64,000 bases of DNA from Rhynchopus euleeides (taxonomy: Eukaryota; Euglenozoa; Diplonemea; Diplonemida; Diplonemidae): contig OY723242.1 in NCBI GenBank assembly GCA_963210315.1, positions 2,480,001 to 2,544,000 on the forward strand, given 5' to 3'. Under the pieces are notes generated by a model. It was not told the origin of the DNA. It made no database searches and was given only the letters and a program-made list of their open reading frames with translations. Of this stretch, positions 39,742 to 49,757 are shown in pieces. A program made the translations under genes and the position numbers. Numbering within the stretch: position 1 is the first letter of the stretch; every line of letters starts with the position of its first letter.

Positions 39742-39821
39742 GGGGTGAAACCTTTTGAACGGGCGCCTCCACGTGGCGAACCCCGGTAACGGTGAGGGTA
39801 GAGACCGGCGAAGATCCGTTC
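39742..39821 (+). ncRNA. HDV-like self-cleaving ribozyme, copy 3
   Basis: P1, P2, P3, P1.1, P4 and J4/2 are unchanged. The single difference (GAAACC for GAACC) lies in the unpaired joint between P1 and P2 and should be tolerated. Confidence 0.7.
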
Positions 39822-40270
39822 ATTTTTCCGCTGCGTGCCCTATTTCAATACAGCGGGGGGCCCTTTTTCGCAGCTTTGAGCGTTATTGATGTTGTGGTGT
39901 TTGTGATTTCCCTTTTACCCGTGGTGCACGCAACAGCTGGCGCTCGTCGGCTCGCAGGTTACGAGGCAATTGCCAGTCACACTGCTTGAGAGGCCTTCGG
40001 GCATTCGTTTGCTAGTAGCTTAGCTACACTTCTTCACTCCGTCTGAGGGGGCGGGTAGGGGGCTGCCATCAGCCCCCTGCCGTCCTGTGGTGTGTGCCCT
40101 TCTAGCTTCCATTTTTAAATCTAACACCGGTGTGTGTCCCGTGTGTCTTTTCCCTTCCCCACCCCCACACACGCATGCCGGACGGACGCTGGATAGCCTG
40201 CTCGACAGGCTAGCTCGGACCTGTGGCCGACGGGCCGGGGTCGGACCTCGTTCGGTTCAAACCCAACTAA
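39742..40270 (+). mobile_element. Short retroelement with 5' HDV-like ribozyme, copy 3
   Basis: Same element, with one extra A in J1/2. The flanks do not match each other: the left belongs to gene 2, while the right (TGTATCCAGCGACAGGGAGG, then 30 bp) matches the right flank of a copy-1-type insertion before switching to the gene 3 leader. This is best explained by recombination between element copies. Confidence 0.75.
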
Positions 40271-40317
40271 TGTATCCAGCGACAGGGAGGTGCAGCTTGC
40301 TGCGGTGGCCCAGCACC

Positions 40318-40456
40318 TTGTTGTGCACACCACCCCACCCCACGCCCCACAAGGAGGGGATGTGCTCTTGGGGTTGCAGTGGTTGCACCGCCCCGTGACT
40401 TCGCCACACACCGCACCACCACCAGACACACAGGCAACACACAGGGAAGACGAAGG
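40318..40456 (+). promoter_or_regulatory. Conserved 5' leader of DUF4116 gene 3
   Basis: Shortened version of the leader of genes 1 and 2. It starts at TTGTGCACACCACCCC, directly after the recombined flank of retroelement copy 3, so upstream promoter parts present at genes 1 and 2 may be missing. Confidence 0.4.
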
Positions 40457-43400
40457 ATGTCAGGAGAAGGAATGGAGGTGTTCCTGAAGGACAGGCTGTG
40501 TGGGGAGCAGCATGCGGTGCACATCGGGGAGGGCGACACCCCGGTTCATCTCAAGGCAAACGCACTCGACGTGGTGCTCGGGTCCCCTCCCGACGCGCTT
40601 CCCGAGGACGTGGAGCTCTCGGTGGATGGGGTGGTGCTCGACGACAGCACCCCTCTGTCCGGTGCCGCACCTGTCTCCCACGGGTGCTCCATCGACGTCG
40701 CCCTCACAGGTGCTCGCTTCGTTGAGATACTGGAGAAGCAAAGGTGTGGCCACCCTTACGGGTCTGACGTTGACATGAAGACCATACCTGCCTGGGCACT
40801 GCGTCTGCGTGAGGTGGCGCTTGCGATGGTGCAGTGTGACGGCAATGCGTTGCAGCACCTAGATGACTCATTCCGTAGTGACAAGCACCTCGTCACCGCA
40901 TCGGTGCGCAGTCGCGATGACGTATTGCAGTACGCTTCCGAAGACCTGCGTGGAGACGAGGACGTCGTGCTGGCGGCTATGAGACACCGCTGGTTTGCCC
41001 TGGAGCATGCCTCACCTGCACTGCTCAGCAACAAACCCTTCGTCCTCACTCTTGTGCAGCGCTGGGGTGATGCACTCAAGCATGTCGATGCAGCGCTGCA
41101 GGCCGACAGGGAGGTCGTCATGGCGGCAGTCCAAAGCAGCGACGGTGCACTCCAGTATGCCTGTGAGTCCCTCCGCAACGACAGGCAGGTGGTCATGGCG
41201 GCATGTAGTGGCCTCAAGCACGCAAGTGCTGCACTGCGCAACGACAAGGAGGTCCTTGTCCGTGCCATACGGGGATCTTACTCTGGTCCTTCTGACGCCC
41301 TGCATGACGACAGGGAGGCAATGCTGACTGCCGTTCGTCTCCACGGATACAGCTTCAGCAATGCATCCCCCGCACTGCGCCACGACACGGGGTTCCAGCG
41401 CGAGGCTGTCCTGTGGCACGGTGGCGTGTTGAATCAGGTCCCCGATCTGGAAGAGCCGTGCTCGCCGCTTCACCGAGACCGAGACCTCATCCTTGCAGCA
41501 GTCGAGACCTACCCCAAAGCACTCGAAGACGCCGACCCTTCCCTGCAGGGCGACAGGGAGGTGGTCCTCGCTGCGATGCACAGCAGCGGTTACGGTCATC
41601 ACCATGCACTGCACTGTGCACCCTCACACCTGAAGAAGGACGAGGAGGTGGTGCTGGCAGGTGTCCGGCGTCACTCAGAGGTGCTCGGAGAAGCAGACGC
41701 CTCGCTTCGCACCAACAGAGACTTCGTGCTGCAGTGTGTCAAGCTGCAGGGACGTGCCTTGGCGTCCGCCGACCCCTCTGTGTCCAGCGACAGGGAGGTG
41801 CAGCTTGCTGCGGTGGCACAGCACCCGTGGGCCTTGCGGTGGTGTGATGAGTCGATCCGCAGCAACAGAGATGTGATCCTCACAGCCGTGCGGAAGCATG
41901 GCTATGCTTTACAGTTAGCTTCATCCAACCTGCGCAAGGATCGTGAGGTCGTCCTTGCTGCTGTGAAGTCCTCAGATCGGGCACTGGGATATGCTCACGC
42001 GACATTCCTTCAGGACGAGGTGGTGCTCGCAGCCACACACACTGACGGACATGCTCTTCAACACGCCGACCCTTCATTCCTCAGCAACAGAGACTTCATG
42101 CTTGCAGCCGTACGCAAGTGCGGGTGCGCTCTTCACCAAACACTTTTGCTAACACCTGGCCCTGAGCAGGGGCAGTTGATTGAGTACACACCTGTGAAAA
42201 AACGGGATAGAGATGAAGTGAGTGGTGGCGATGAAACTAGTGAAGAGTCGAAGGACCTTTTTGAGAGTCAGCCTACAGCGGGGGATGTGATTGCTCCTTC
42301 TTCTGCTCTTGTGGTTGTGCCCCAAGGGGCTCCGGTGACACCCAAAACCAGGGGGCCGCAAGCAAAGAGGCCGCGCTCCGTGCCTGTCTTGGCGTTGACC
42401 GGCCCTCAGGCACAGACAACGGCAACGGAACCTGCTTCGGAGCCTGTCCTCAGATTGGATGCCCCTCCAGGGCAGGTGCCACCTCCGGAGCCTGCCCTGA
42501 TGCTGGGCCCTCCTCCGGCCGACACGGCGTCTGCAGGGCACCCTTCACCGGACATGTTTTCTGCTCAGACGGGAGGTGACGGGGTTGCGGGGGAAACAGG
42601 AGCAGTGACACCCGCAAAGTCACAGACAGACACGGAGTTTTCACAGTCACCCGGAGGAGGCCCTGATTCTGAAGCGGGGCCGAAGCCGGATGCAGCCACT
42701 TGACTGGATGTCAGGTGAGTGCCACGTGGGGTGAGCTACGACCACGTGTTTTGTTTGAAGGCTATGACAACATAGGAGACGGGAAGTGTTGAGAGGCAAC
42801 GGTCTGTGTTAGTGAGACAAGGTGCGTGCTATGGATTTTGCGTTTTTTTAAACTTCCCCCCCCCCCCCCCCAGAACCTGAGAATGTGACCGCCTACCCCT
42901 TGTTTTTTACATAGAGGAGTTCAGCGTGTTAAACCCCATTCTCTGTTCCCAAGGCAGAGCGGCGATGTGTACCCAGAGTGTACTTACGTGCACATGGCTC
43001 TGCAGATACGCTGAGTGGTGAGGGGCATGCCTGTTTTCCCTTTTGTTTCCATTATCTTGTCTTCAGAACGAACACACGAATGAAACAAAAACCATAACAG
43101 AACGCCCCCACCCCTGATGTATGTTTTTTCTCAACCATTTCCCCCCCCCCCCCTCCCCCAACCCCCGTTTTTGCTATGTCTTTTGATATGTTTCTTTCCC
43201 CCCCCCCCCACCCGACAAGCGAATCAGCAGTGTGTATCTGTACACAGAAATAAACCAATAACATGACAGTAGAGACTTCATGCTTGCAGCCGTATGCACG
43301 TGCGGGTGCGCTCTTCGCCACGCTTCACTGCGAAGCGACAGGTCGGTTGTGCTTCAAGCGGCTCATGCACACGGCAGTTCTCTGCAGTTCGCCGATCCTG

Positions 43401-43804
43401 TGTTCTGTGGTGACGAGGAGGTGGTCCTCGCAGCCGTGACGAGTTGCGGCAGTGCGCTGCGCTTCGCCGACCACACACTGTGGAACAAGCGTGAGGTGGT
43501 GCTGGCGGCTGTGCGCCAGGAGGGACGTGCCCTTCAGTACGCCCCCACAGCGCTGTGCTGCGACAAGGAGGTGGTGCTGGCGGCTGTGCGTGCCGACCCA
43601 AAAGCCTTCATTTACGCTTCTGCCCCGCTGCGCCGCGACAGCGACGTCGTTGCTGCCGCCTTCCCTGAGCTGCAGGAAGAAGAGAGACGGAGCTGCATTC
43701 GAAGCACAGACGGCGCTCTCCTTGTGACTGTGCAAAGCAACAGCATGCCACTGCAAGAATCCGCTTCCTCTTTCCTGAGAATATTCTGTTTTCCGTTTTG
43801 GTGA
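40457..43804 (+). CDS. DUF4116 repeat protein, gene 3 (interrupted)
   Basis: The longest repeat array of the three: ubiquitin-like N-terminus, then DUF4116 repeats to RDFMLAAVRKCGCAL (42134). A 1136-bp retroelement fragment then intervenes and the same frame resumes at 43317 (HASLRSDRSVVLQAA) after a 46-bp duplicated sequence. Insert plus one duplicate is 1182 bp, a multiple of three. Without it the protein would have about 721 residues. As it stands the frame continues into the insert and ends at 42703. The C-terminus after AAAFPEL differs from gene 1 (EEERRSC and a 40-residue tail). No activity is known for the family. Confidence 0.7.
42135..43270 (+). mobile_element. 5'-truncated RT-element fragment in DUF4116 gene 3
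   Basis: Bounded by a 46-bp direct repeat with two mismatches (42089-42134 and 43271-43316). The first 570 bp is an open frame read in phase with the host: PGPEQGQLIEYTPVKKRDRD followed by a Pro/Ala/Ser tail, similar in style to the stretch after the RT in the element at 11175 (VEQGVPPPKEAPF, TKRKK). A twister-like RNA lies 220 bp past its stop, as at 15427. Best read as the 3' end of a related retroelement without the USP. The 46-bp duplication is long but not unheard of for Penelope-like insertions. Confidence 0.55.
42924..43030 (+). ncRNA. Twister-like structured RNA, copy 2
   Basis: Closing helix GCGTG/CATGC with a G-T wobble. Then TTAAACCCC, hairpin CTCTGT-TCCCAAG-GCAGAG, a longer variable arm and CTGAGTGGTGAGGGG. 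Helix changes relative to copies 1 and 3 keep pairing. Confidence 0.6.
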
Positions 43805-43857
43805 TGCAAGATCGCTTGTTGAGCAAACTATATCCCCATGTGCTCTGCAGCATGGGC

Positions 43858-43975
43858 CCTGCAGCACGCCCCCACAGCGCTGTGCTGCGACAAGGAGGTG
43901 GTCCTGGCGCCTGTGCGTGCTGACTTATACGCCTCCAGACACGCGTGTGCCCCGCTGCGCCGCAACAGCGTACAC
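43858..43975 (+). pseudogene. DUF4116 repeat relic
   Basis: LQHAPTALCCDKEVVLAPVR, then ASRHACAPLRRNS, repeats the last DUF4116 unit of gene 3 (LQYAPTALCCDKEVVLAAVR) just after that gene's stop. A decayed partial tandem copy. Confidence 0.6.
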
Positions 43976-44461
43976 GCGGCGCACACGCGGCCTTTCCATG
44001 AGCTGCATCACAACAGGTGACGCCGTTGACTCCTGCGTCTATTCCCGGCCCGGAGCCCCTCAGGTGGTGCTGGACGTGAGGATTCGGATCCCGATCACCC
44101 TGGACCACTCGCTGTGCATCTTCGTCAGCACGATTGTGAAGCTTTAGAATGTGGTCAATGTTGCAACTCCATGACAGTCCTGCCCGAGCTGCTCCCTATC
44201 AAGGTCGACCCGGCAGTGACGAAGCAGAGCACAGTAAACCTGACCAACCCCGGTATGGTGGTGTGGGTGTTTCACAGTGGTCGCTCAGGTGCGATTTCCA
44301 GTCTCTCGACTCACGTGTGAGGCCACCTGATTTTGCCCTGAGTTTGGAGGAGTTGGGGCCACGTGTGAGGTTGCCTTGCGTGTATTGCAGTGACATGGCA
44401 ACATCACGGAGTGCTCCAATAACCCTGCATCACATTTCACAGGTGCCATCAGCAGCGGGGT

Positions 44462-44858
44462 GAATATTTCCCGATTCCATCATCATCATGCACATGATTT
44501 CATCGTTTGCCACACCTTTTTCGCATTCAGCAGGCACACCACTGCTCACACGGGTGCTGCTTTCTCCAATTGCTACCTTCCACTTCCGGGTGTTTCAAGG
44601 CGAAACCTACCGATCTCTGTCACCAGCTCTACCCCGCCGAGAACACTGCCCGGTGATGAAGTTCTGAAAATGAGAAACGCGAAAGCCCCCACCCGCCCCA
44701 ACCCCCAGTATTCCTGCGACCCTTGTCTGTGGCAGCACACTGTGACACAAGCATGGTACAACACGCTTTTCCACCTCATCTTTTCCTTCCATCTTCGACC
44801 CTGCTGCCTCGCCAGCATATCTGGGGTCTGAAACAGCCGCAGGCAGGTGGGCACCCCC
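44462..44858 (+). repeat. Segmental repeat flanking DUF4116 genes 2-3, right copy
   Basis: Counterpart of 36490-36990. Similarity ends at the inverted-repeat segment starting near 44860. Confidence 0.7.
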
Positions 44859-44859
44859 C

Positions 44860-45236
44860 AGTCGACCTGCCCGTGACCAAAAATCATTATTTCGAGGTAT
44901 CTGAAGGCACGGGCAGGCACGGGCACTCCCGAAATACTCGCCAGGAGGTCGCAAATCGTATTTTTCACAAAAATCGGCCTGACGGCCCTCAACACAATAC
45001 GATTTTCGCGAAAAATCGAAAAAAAATTCACCCCGGATTTTCGCCCAAAACACCATTTTTCCGCCCCCAGGCACACCCACACCCAGAACAAAATGGGTTT
45101 TGGGCGAAATTTTGGGGTGCAAAATTTTCACTTTTTTGGGTGAAAAATGGCCTGGGGGGGCCTCTGGGCCTATTTTGGGGGGTTTTCGAAGGGTTTTGGG
45201 ACCCTCCAGACACCACAACTGCACTGTCTGGAGGGG
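44860..45236. repeat. Imperfect inverted-repeat segment
   Basis: AT-rich for this window, with facing pieces such as TTCGCCCAAAACACCATTTT against AAAATGGGTTTTGGGCGAA, and a terminal CCCTCCAGACA/TGTCTGGAGGG hairpin. Resembles a decayed MITE. Boundaries are approximate. Confidence 0.4.
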
Positions 45237-45241
45237 TGACT

Positions 45242-45358
45242 GCATGTTAAACCCCATTCTCTGCTCCCAAGGCAGGGCAGCTGCTGATGTTGGTGGTACC
45301 TGGCACGTCTTGACGTGTGGTGCTCCTCTCATCAGCGGCTGAGTGGTGAGGGGCATGC
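45242..45358 (+). ncRNA. Twister-like structured RNA, copy 3
   Basis: Closing helix GCATG/CATGC. Then TTAAACCCC, hairpin CTCTGC-TCCCAAG-GCAGGG, a variable arm closed by CTGATG/CATCAG and CTGAGTGGTGAGGGG. No retroelement frame was recognised directly upstream; the neighbour is the inverted-repeat segment. Confidence 0.6.
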
Positions 45359-45507
45359 CTCCATTTAACATAATTAATTATTGTTAAGAGTGTTGGAGTG
45401 CACGCCTCCTGAAGGTGGGGTGTTGGGCAGGACGAAAAGCCGACGGCTAGATACTCCTGTGCTGACTTCTGGTTGCTGTGAGTTGAAATTCTGGGCGTCT
45501 GTTAGCT

Positions 45508-45650
45508 GTGAGCGACCTACTTTGGTGCTGAGCGACCTCTCTTCGCTGTGAGCGACCTCGGAGCGACCTTGAGCGACCTGTTCTGGTGCTGAGCGACCTC
45601 TGTTTGGTGTGAGCGACCTCGGAGCGACCTCGAGCGACCTGTTTTGGTGC
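45508..45650 (+). repeat. GAGCGACC array, left
   Basis: GAGCGACCT recurs every 10-25 bp, joined by GTTTTGGTGCT or CTGTTAGCTGT spacers, giving a higher-order unit of about 50 bp. The same array in the same orientation is at 49626-49757, on the other side of the LINE. Confidence 0.8.
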
Positions 45651-45854
45651 CCGCCCCCCCGCGCCCCCGCTCCCATGTCTGGTGTGGTACCTTCGTGGAG
45701 AACGAACATTGCAAGATGGTGCTGGGAGACTTGCTTTTCCATTCACTCCGTCTCTCAGAACTCCGTATTGCAATTTGGGTTAGCGTGCTGGCATCGCAGC
45801 CTGGCCCCGAAGGACCATACCGTGAGGAACCGGGCCCGCTATCCTACTCTTGCT

Positions 45855-48800
45855 CTACGTGACACCACACGGTTTCGCTCTCCTCCTCGTTGCGCTGTAA
45901 AGGAGGGGGGACACACACACACTGGAAGCCGGAGATTGCGCCTGCTGATACTGAGGCGCAATCTTCGCGACGACGCGTTGAAAAGAGCGCGGAATAGCCG
46001 CCGAACGAAAGATGGTGGGAGAGGGGATGCAGCGGGTGCGCTTCGGAACCGCACGCAACACCTGCTTCTGGAGGAAACGAGAACGAGAAGGACGGACAGC
46101 ACGTGTCTTGCGCTCCAAGAAGCGCAAGGCCTGTGAGGCCCGTGGGAAAGGGGAAGGCACGCCTGATCTAGCTGTGCTGATGATCGTGCGGGAGGAAGGA
46201 AAACCTGCTCTGTTGTTATGAAACGAGCATCGCTCCAGGGCAGATTCGTCTGCCTCCCGCATGTGCGCTACACGTTTCTGCGCGCGGGGAACCGAGGACT
46301 CAGAAGGGGAGGAAGGGGAGAAAGGAAGTCGACGCCCCACGTAAGGGCTCGGCGACGTGCACTCGTGGGAGAGCGTGTCGCCCCCCTGGTGAGACGGCGT
46401 TTCTGCCTGCCAGTCGGGAAGAGAGGGGGTTGCAGTGTCTAAAGGCACTAGGGGCTCCTGACATGGAGAGGGTGGTGGGGGTGACACAGTGTCTGATGGG
46501 GGACTAAGCCGAGTGTCGACGGGCTGAAAGCCCGGCGAGTCATCCACAACAAGGGAAGGTGCAGGCGAGAGAGGAAGGGGGGAAGCAAGTTCTGATGGGG
46601 ACATGATACTATCCTCGTCAGGCCGAAGGCTTGACGCTGAAATCGGTGAACCAGGGGACACGGGGGGTTGAGGTTCTACTCTTCTGTTGTTAAAGGAGCG
46701 TTGCCCCAGGGCAGATTCGCCTGTCTCCTGTATGGGTGCTACCCGCTTCTGCGCGCGGGGCACCGAGGACTCAGAGGGGAGAGAGGGAGAGAAAGGAAGG
46801 CGGCGCCCCACGCAAGGGCTCGGAGATCTCCGTTGCGTGGCGCTCTCTGGGAGGGGCGGCGAGCCCGACTGCGGGGTCTGTAGCCCGTCCAGCAGGTCTG
46901 TGTGCAGCACGAGCTCCGGAGCCGGAGAGGGCGCCGGAGGCGGTGCTGTATCTGCTGGTGGAGCGAGACGAGCATCATCAGGCTGGGAGCCCGACGATTC
47001 ATCCGCATCAAGCGTAACGTGCTCTGCACCCATCTTACGCGGGGTAGGGGAAGCAGGGGTATTCATTCGAGGGGAAGGCGAGAAAAGAAAACCAGGGAAT
47101 TCGCGTGGGGTCAACGCAGATGACTCCGCAGAAGAACCCAACTCGCCCTCACTGGGCTGATCGTCGGGGCAGCAAAGAGCCAAATGCTCAATCACGCCCG
47201 GCCAAAGAAGAAGAAGAGACGCACACATGTCCCACTCTGGCTGTCGCACACACACTATCCCAGCCCCCCAGAGGGACGGGCCCTCGTCAGAGTGATCTAA
47301 ACAAATGGCGGTGCGTTTCACGGCATCCTGCCCCATCGAGTCCTCGTCGGAGGCGTCCAGAACGATGGCGGTGCGTTTCACCGCAGCCGCAGCCGTCGTG
47401 TCGCTATCCATCTCAGACGAGGGAGGGACTTCCTCGCTGGTGGAGCCCGCATCTGCAGCGTCGTCTCCATCATGCTCAGTGGCACCAGAGCTGCCCTCCT
47501 CTCCCTCGCTGTCAGAGTCGTCTTCGCAGCTGCTGCTGTCGTCATCCGTGCTCGCAACTTGGTCGACCCTGGGGGCGCGCCCATGGTGGCCGGCCGCGCA
47601 GCATGTCTTCACATTGGCGCAGGTGCCGCATCGCGTCATGTGGTGTGTCTCACAGCACATCACCTTCAGGCCGTCCGCGTGGTGGTGGTGGACGCGGCAA
47701 CACGCAGCTATCGTCAGTGCGTAATTCCGCTTGGCATTATCGCACTCGTCGCATTTCGGTTTCGAATGCGCGTTGCACACTTTCCGGGGGCCCAGAGACG
47801 TGCTCGCGAGCGACCGCGGCACTGGTACGGGTATAGCGCTGCGCGGCGGGGGCGGGCGTGGCCCATCCCATTGTGAGGCTCGCGTGGTCCGGGGGATCCC
47901 AGTGTAGTCTGGGAACACGTTTGTTCCCCACCTCACGATATTGCCGTCTGCATCGACGCCTGCGGCCGCACATGCCTGTTCTGCACTCGCCTCTAACGCC
48001 GCGATCGTCTCTGCGCCACCTGCGAACACGGGCCGGGGTGTCATCCCGCCCCAGACCTCTCCAGCGCCTACCGAGCAGAGGGAGCCGACCCGGTCCTCGC
48101 GTCGCGCAGGCCACGGGGTAGGAAGGCTTAGCTGGTCGCATAGCCTCTTCAGGCAGCCCATCATCGTCCAGAGGAGGTTGCCACGCTCGGCCATCGCGGG
48201 GTTGGAGGTTCGTGCCGAGCGCTCCGAGGGCTGTAACGCCTTCCCTGTGAAGATTTCGAAGTCAAGGGCGAGCTCGATGTTCGACACCGTGCCTTGCTTC
48301 GTCCATTGGAGCGCTGCGAGCCACGCAAGTATCGCCCTGAGAGACGCAGCGCTATACGGCCACAGCCGCGCTGCTGGCTTCTCTGGGATACTGGATACGT
48401 CGAAGTCAAAAGCCTCTGCCGGCCAGGAGAGAGCAGCCGTCCAGGGGTGCACGAGGGGTCCAGCGCGCCGCATCTTCGCCTCGAGCTCCCACCGCTTCAG
48501 CACGATGCGCCCCATCAGCGTGTGCAGCAAGGTCTCGTCTACCTGGAATCCCTCTGGCACCACGCCGTATCTCGCAAGGCACGGGGGCCACCCTGAGCGG
48601 TCCAGCTGCAGCAGGGGTTCGTACTGAGGTTGAGACCTGACGGAGTCAAACGCACTGCATGCCCACCAAAGGTGATCGGGCGTGTCACTGTCCGCACCAT
48701 CGCAGTGTACACACAGCTTGGGGTCCCGTACGTCTGCCTCTTCAGCCGCCGGATCGGACACGATATCCCAGTCGAAGGAATCCTGAGAACCGAGCAGATC

Positions 48801-49097
48801 GGCGTCTCCCTGCTCCTCGTCCTCCTCCTCTTCGTACTCGCACTCCTCCTCTTCCTCAGCTTCTTCATCCTCTTCGTCCCCTTCCATAGCCGCGTCAGCA
48901 GCCGGTGAGGGAGATGGGGCATGGGATGAGGAGTCCGACGTCTCGTCTGTCGTCGCACGCCTGCCAGAGACGTAGGCGCCGTTGCGCCCCCATCGTGTCG
49001 CGAAGAAGACACCACCAGTAAGCACCACCGTCAGCGCCCGCGAGAGGTTCCCGTCCTTCGTCTCCAGGCGGAGCGCGTTCGTCCTGTCGTAGTCCAC
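45855..49097 (-). CDS. LINE ORF2 C-terminal part with long tail
   Basis: 1080 residues on the minus strand. Cys129-x2-Cys132-x9-His142-x4-Cys147, in the context CVHCDGADSDTPDHLWWAC, is the zinc knuckle that closes many non-LTR retrotransposon ORF2 proteins after the RT. An acidic run (72-98) precedes it. A second Cys/His-rich region at ~437-505 (CNAHSKPKCDEC, CCRVHHHH, CCETHHMTRCGTC) may bind zinc. The C-terminal third holds a duplicated Pro/Ser block with VGRRLPFSPS and PRAQKRVA in each copy. No RT motif is found upstream on this strand, so the element is 5'-truncated. The first Met is internal to the original protein. The clade is unresolved. Confidence 0.6.
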   Translation of the reverse strand: MDYDRTNALRLETKDGNLSRALTVVLTGGVFFATRWGRNGAYVSGRRATTDETSDSSSHAPSPSPAADAAMEGDEEDEEAEEEEECEYEEEEDEEQGDADLLGSQDSFDWDIVSDPAAEEADVRDPKLCVHCDGADSDTPDHLWWACSAFDSVRSQPQYEPLLQLDRSGWPPCLARYGVVPEGFQVDETLLHTLMGRIVLKRWELEAKMRRAGPLVHPWTAALSWPAEAFDFDVSSIPEKPAARLWPYSAASLRAILAWLAALQWTKQGTVSNIELALDFEIFTGKALQPSERSARTSNPAMAERGNLLWTMMGCLKRLCDQLSLPTPWPARREDRVGSLCSVGAGEVWGGMTPRPVFAGGAETIAALEASAEQACAAAGVDADGNIVRWGTNVFPDYTGIPRTTRASQWDGPRPPPPRSAIPVPVPRSLASTSLGPRKVCNAHSKPKCDECDNAKRNYALTIAACCRVHHHHADGLKVMCCETHHMTRCGTCANVKTCCAAGHHGRAPRVDQVASTDDDSSSCEDDSDSEGEEGSSGATEHDGDDAADAGSTSEEVPPSSEMDSDTTAAAAVKRTAIVLDASDEDSMGQDAVKRTAICLDHSDEGPSLWGAGIVCVRQPEWDMCASLLLLWPGVIEHLALCCPDDQPSEGELGSSAESSALTPREFPGFLFSPSPRMNTPASPTPRKMGAEHVTLDADESSGSQPDDARLAPPADTAPPPAPSPAPELVLHTDLLDGLQTPQSGSPPLPESATQRRSPSPCVGRRLPFSPSLPSESSVPRAQKRVAPIQETGESALGQRSFNNRRVEPQPPVSPGSPISASSLRPDEDSIMSPSELASPLPLSPAPSLVVDDSPGFQPVDTRLSPPSDTVSPPPPSPCQEPLVPLDTATPSLPDWQAETPSHQGGDTLSHECTSPSPYVGRRLPFSPSSPSESSVPRAQKRVAHMREADESALERCSFHNNRAGFPSSRTIISTARSGVPSPFPRASQALRFLERKTRAVRPSRSRFLQKQVLRAVPKRTRCIPSPTIFRSAAIPRSFQRVVAKIAPQYQQAQSPASSVCVSPLLYSATRRRAKPCGVT

Positions 49098-49625
49098 ACC
49101 GTTTTCGATCCCCGAGAAGGAAGGACGGTGCTTCGCCAGCGCCTCAGAACTCCCTGCTCGGCTGATCGCCGACTTCCGGCAGGTTCCCTGGTCAAGCTAA
49201 GGGTTGACTTCTGCATCACCCGGGCGCTCCCGTTAGCCCTTCCGTCGTCGTATGATCTAGACGCCTTGCTGTACTGGTCGACGCGATGCGTGCGGTCGTC
49301 GTGCACTTCCGGGGTTTCCTGGCAGTTCCCGCTCGACCCGGGAGTCGACCGGGCGGGAGCGGGGTCTTTTGCAGATTGGTTTTGGCAGCGGGTGGAGGAC
49401 AAGGGGGTGGGAACCAACGCTACGTCCTGTGTGCGGGTCGTGAGTGGGACCATAGTGCGGTTGCGGGTGCGAGCCGAAGTCGCGGAGGTGTAGCGCGTCG
49501 GGTGTGGGGTTGTGGCGTGTGGTCGGAGCGTTGGTGTGCACGTTTTTTGCGCTGGGTGTCAGTGGGTGATTGGCTGTGCGACGTGCAGACCTGCTGGATT
49601 GGGTGCGGATGCAGGGACTACTGGG

Positions 49626-49757
49626 AGTGACCTCGGAGCGACCTGTTTCGGTGCTGAGCGACCTCGGAGCGACCTTGAGCGGCCTGTTTTGGTGCGGAGC
49701 GACCTCTGTTAGCTGTGAGCGACCTCGGAGCGATCTTGAGCGACCTGTTTCGGTGCG
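49626..49757 (+). repeat. GAGCGACC array, right
   Basis: Same GAGCGACCTCGGAGCGACCT pattern and GTTTCGGTGC spacers as 45508-45650. The two arrays bracket the LINE fragment like a split satellite or target-site sequence. Confidence 0.8.

Noticed and set aside
45855-49097. Host gene for a large acidic/Ser-rich protein
   Set aside because: The C-x2-C-x9-H-x4-C knuckle in LINE context and the flanking arrays make a retrotransposon C-terminus more likely.
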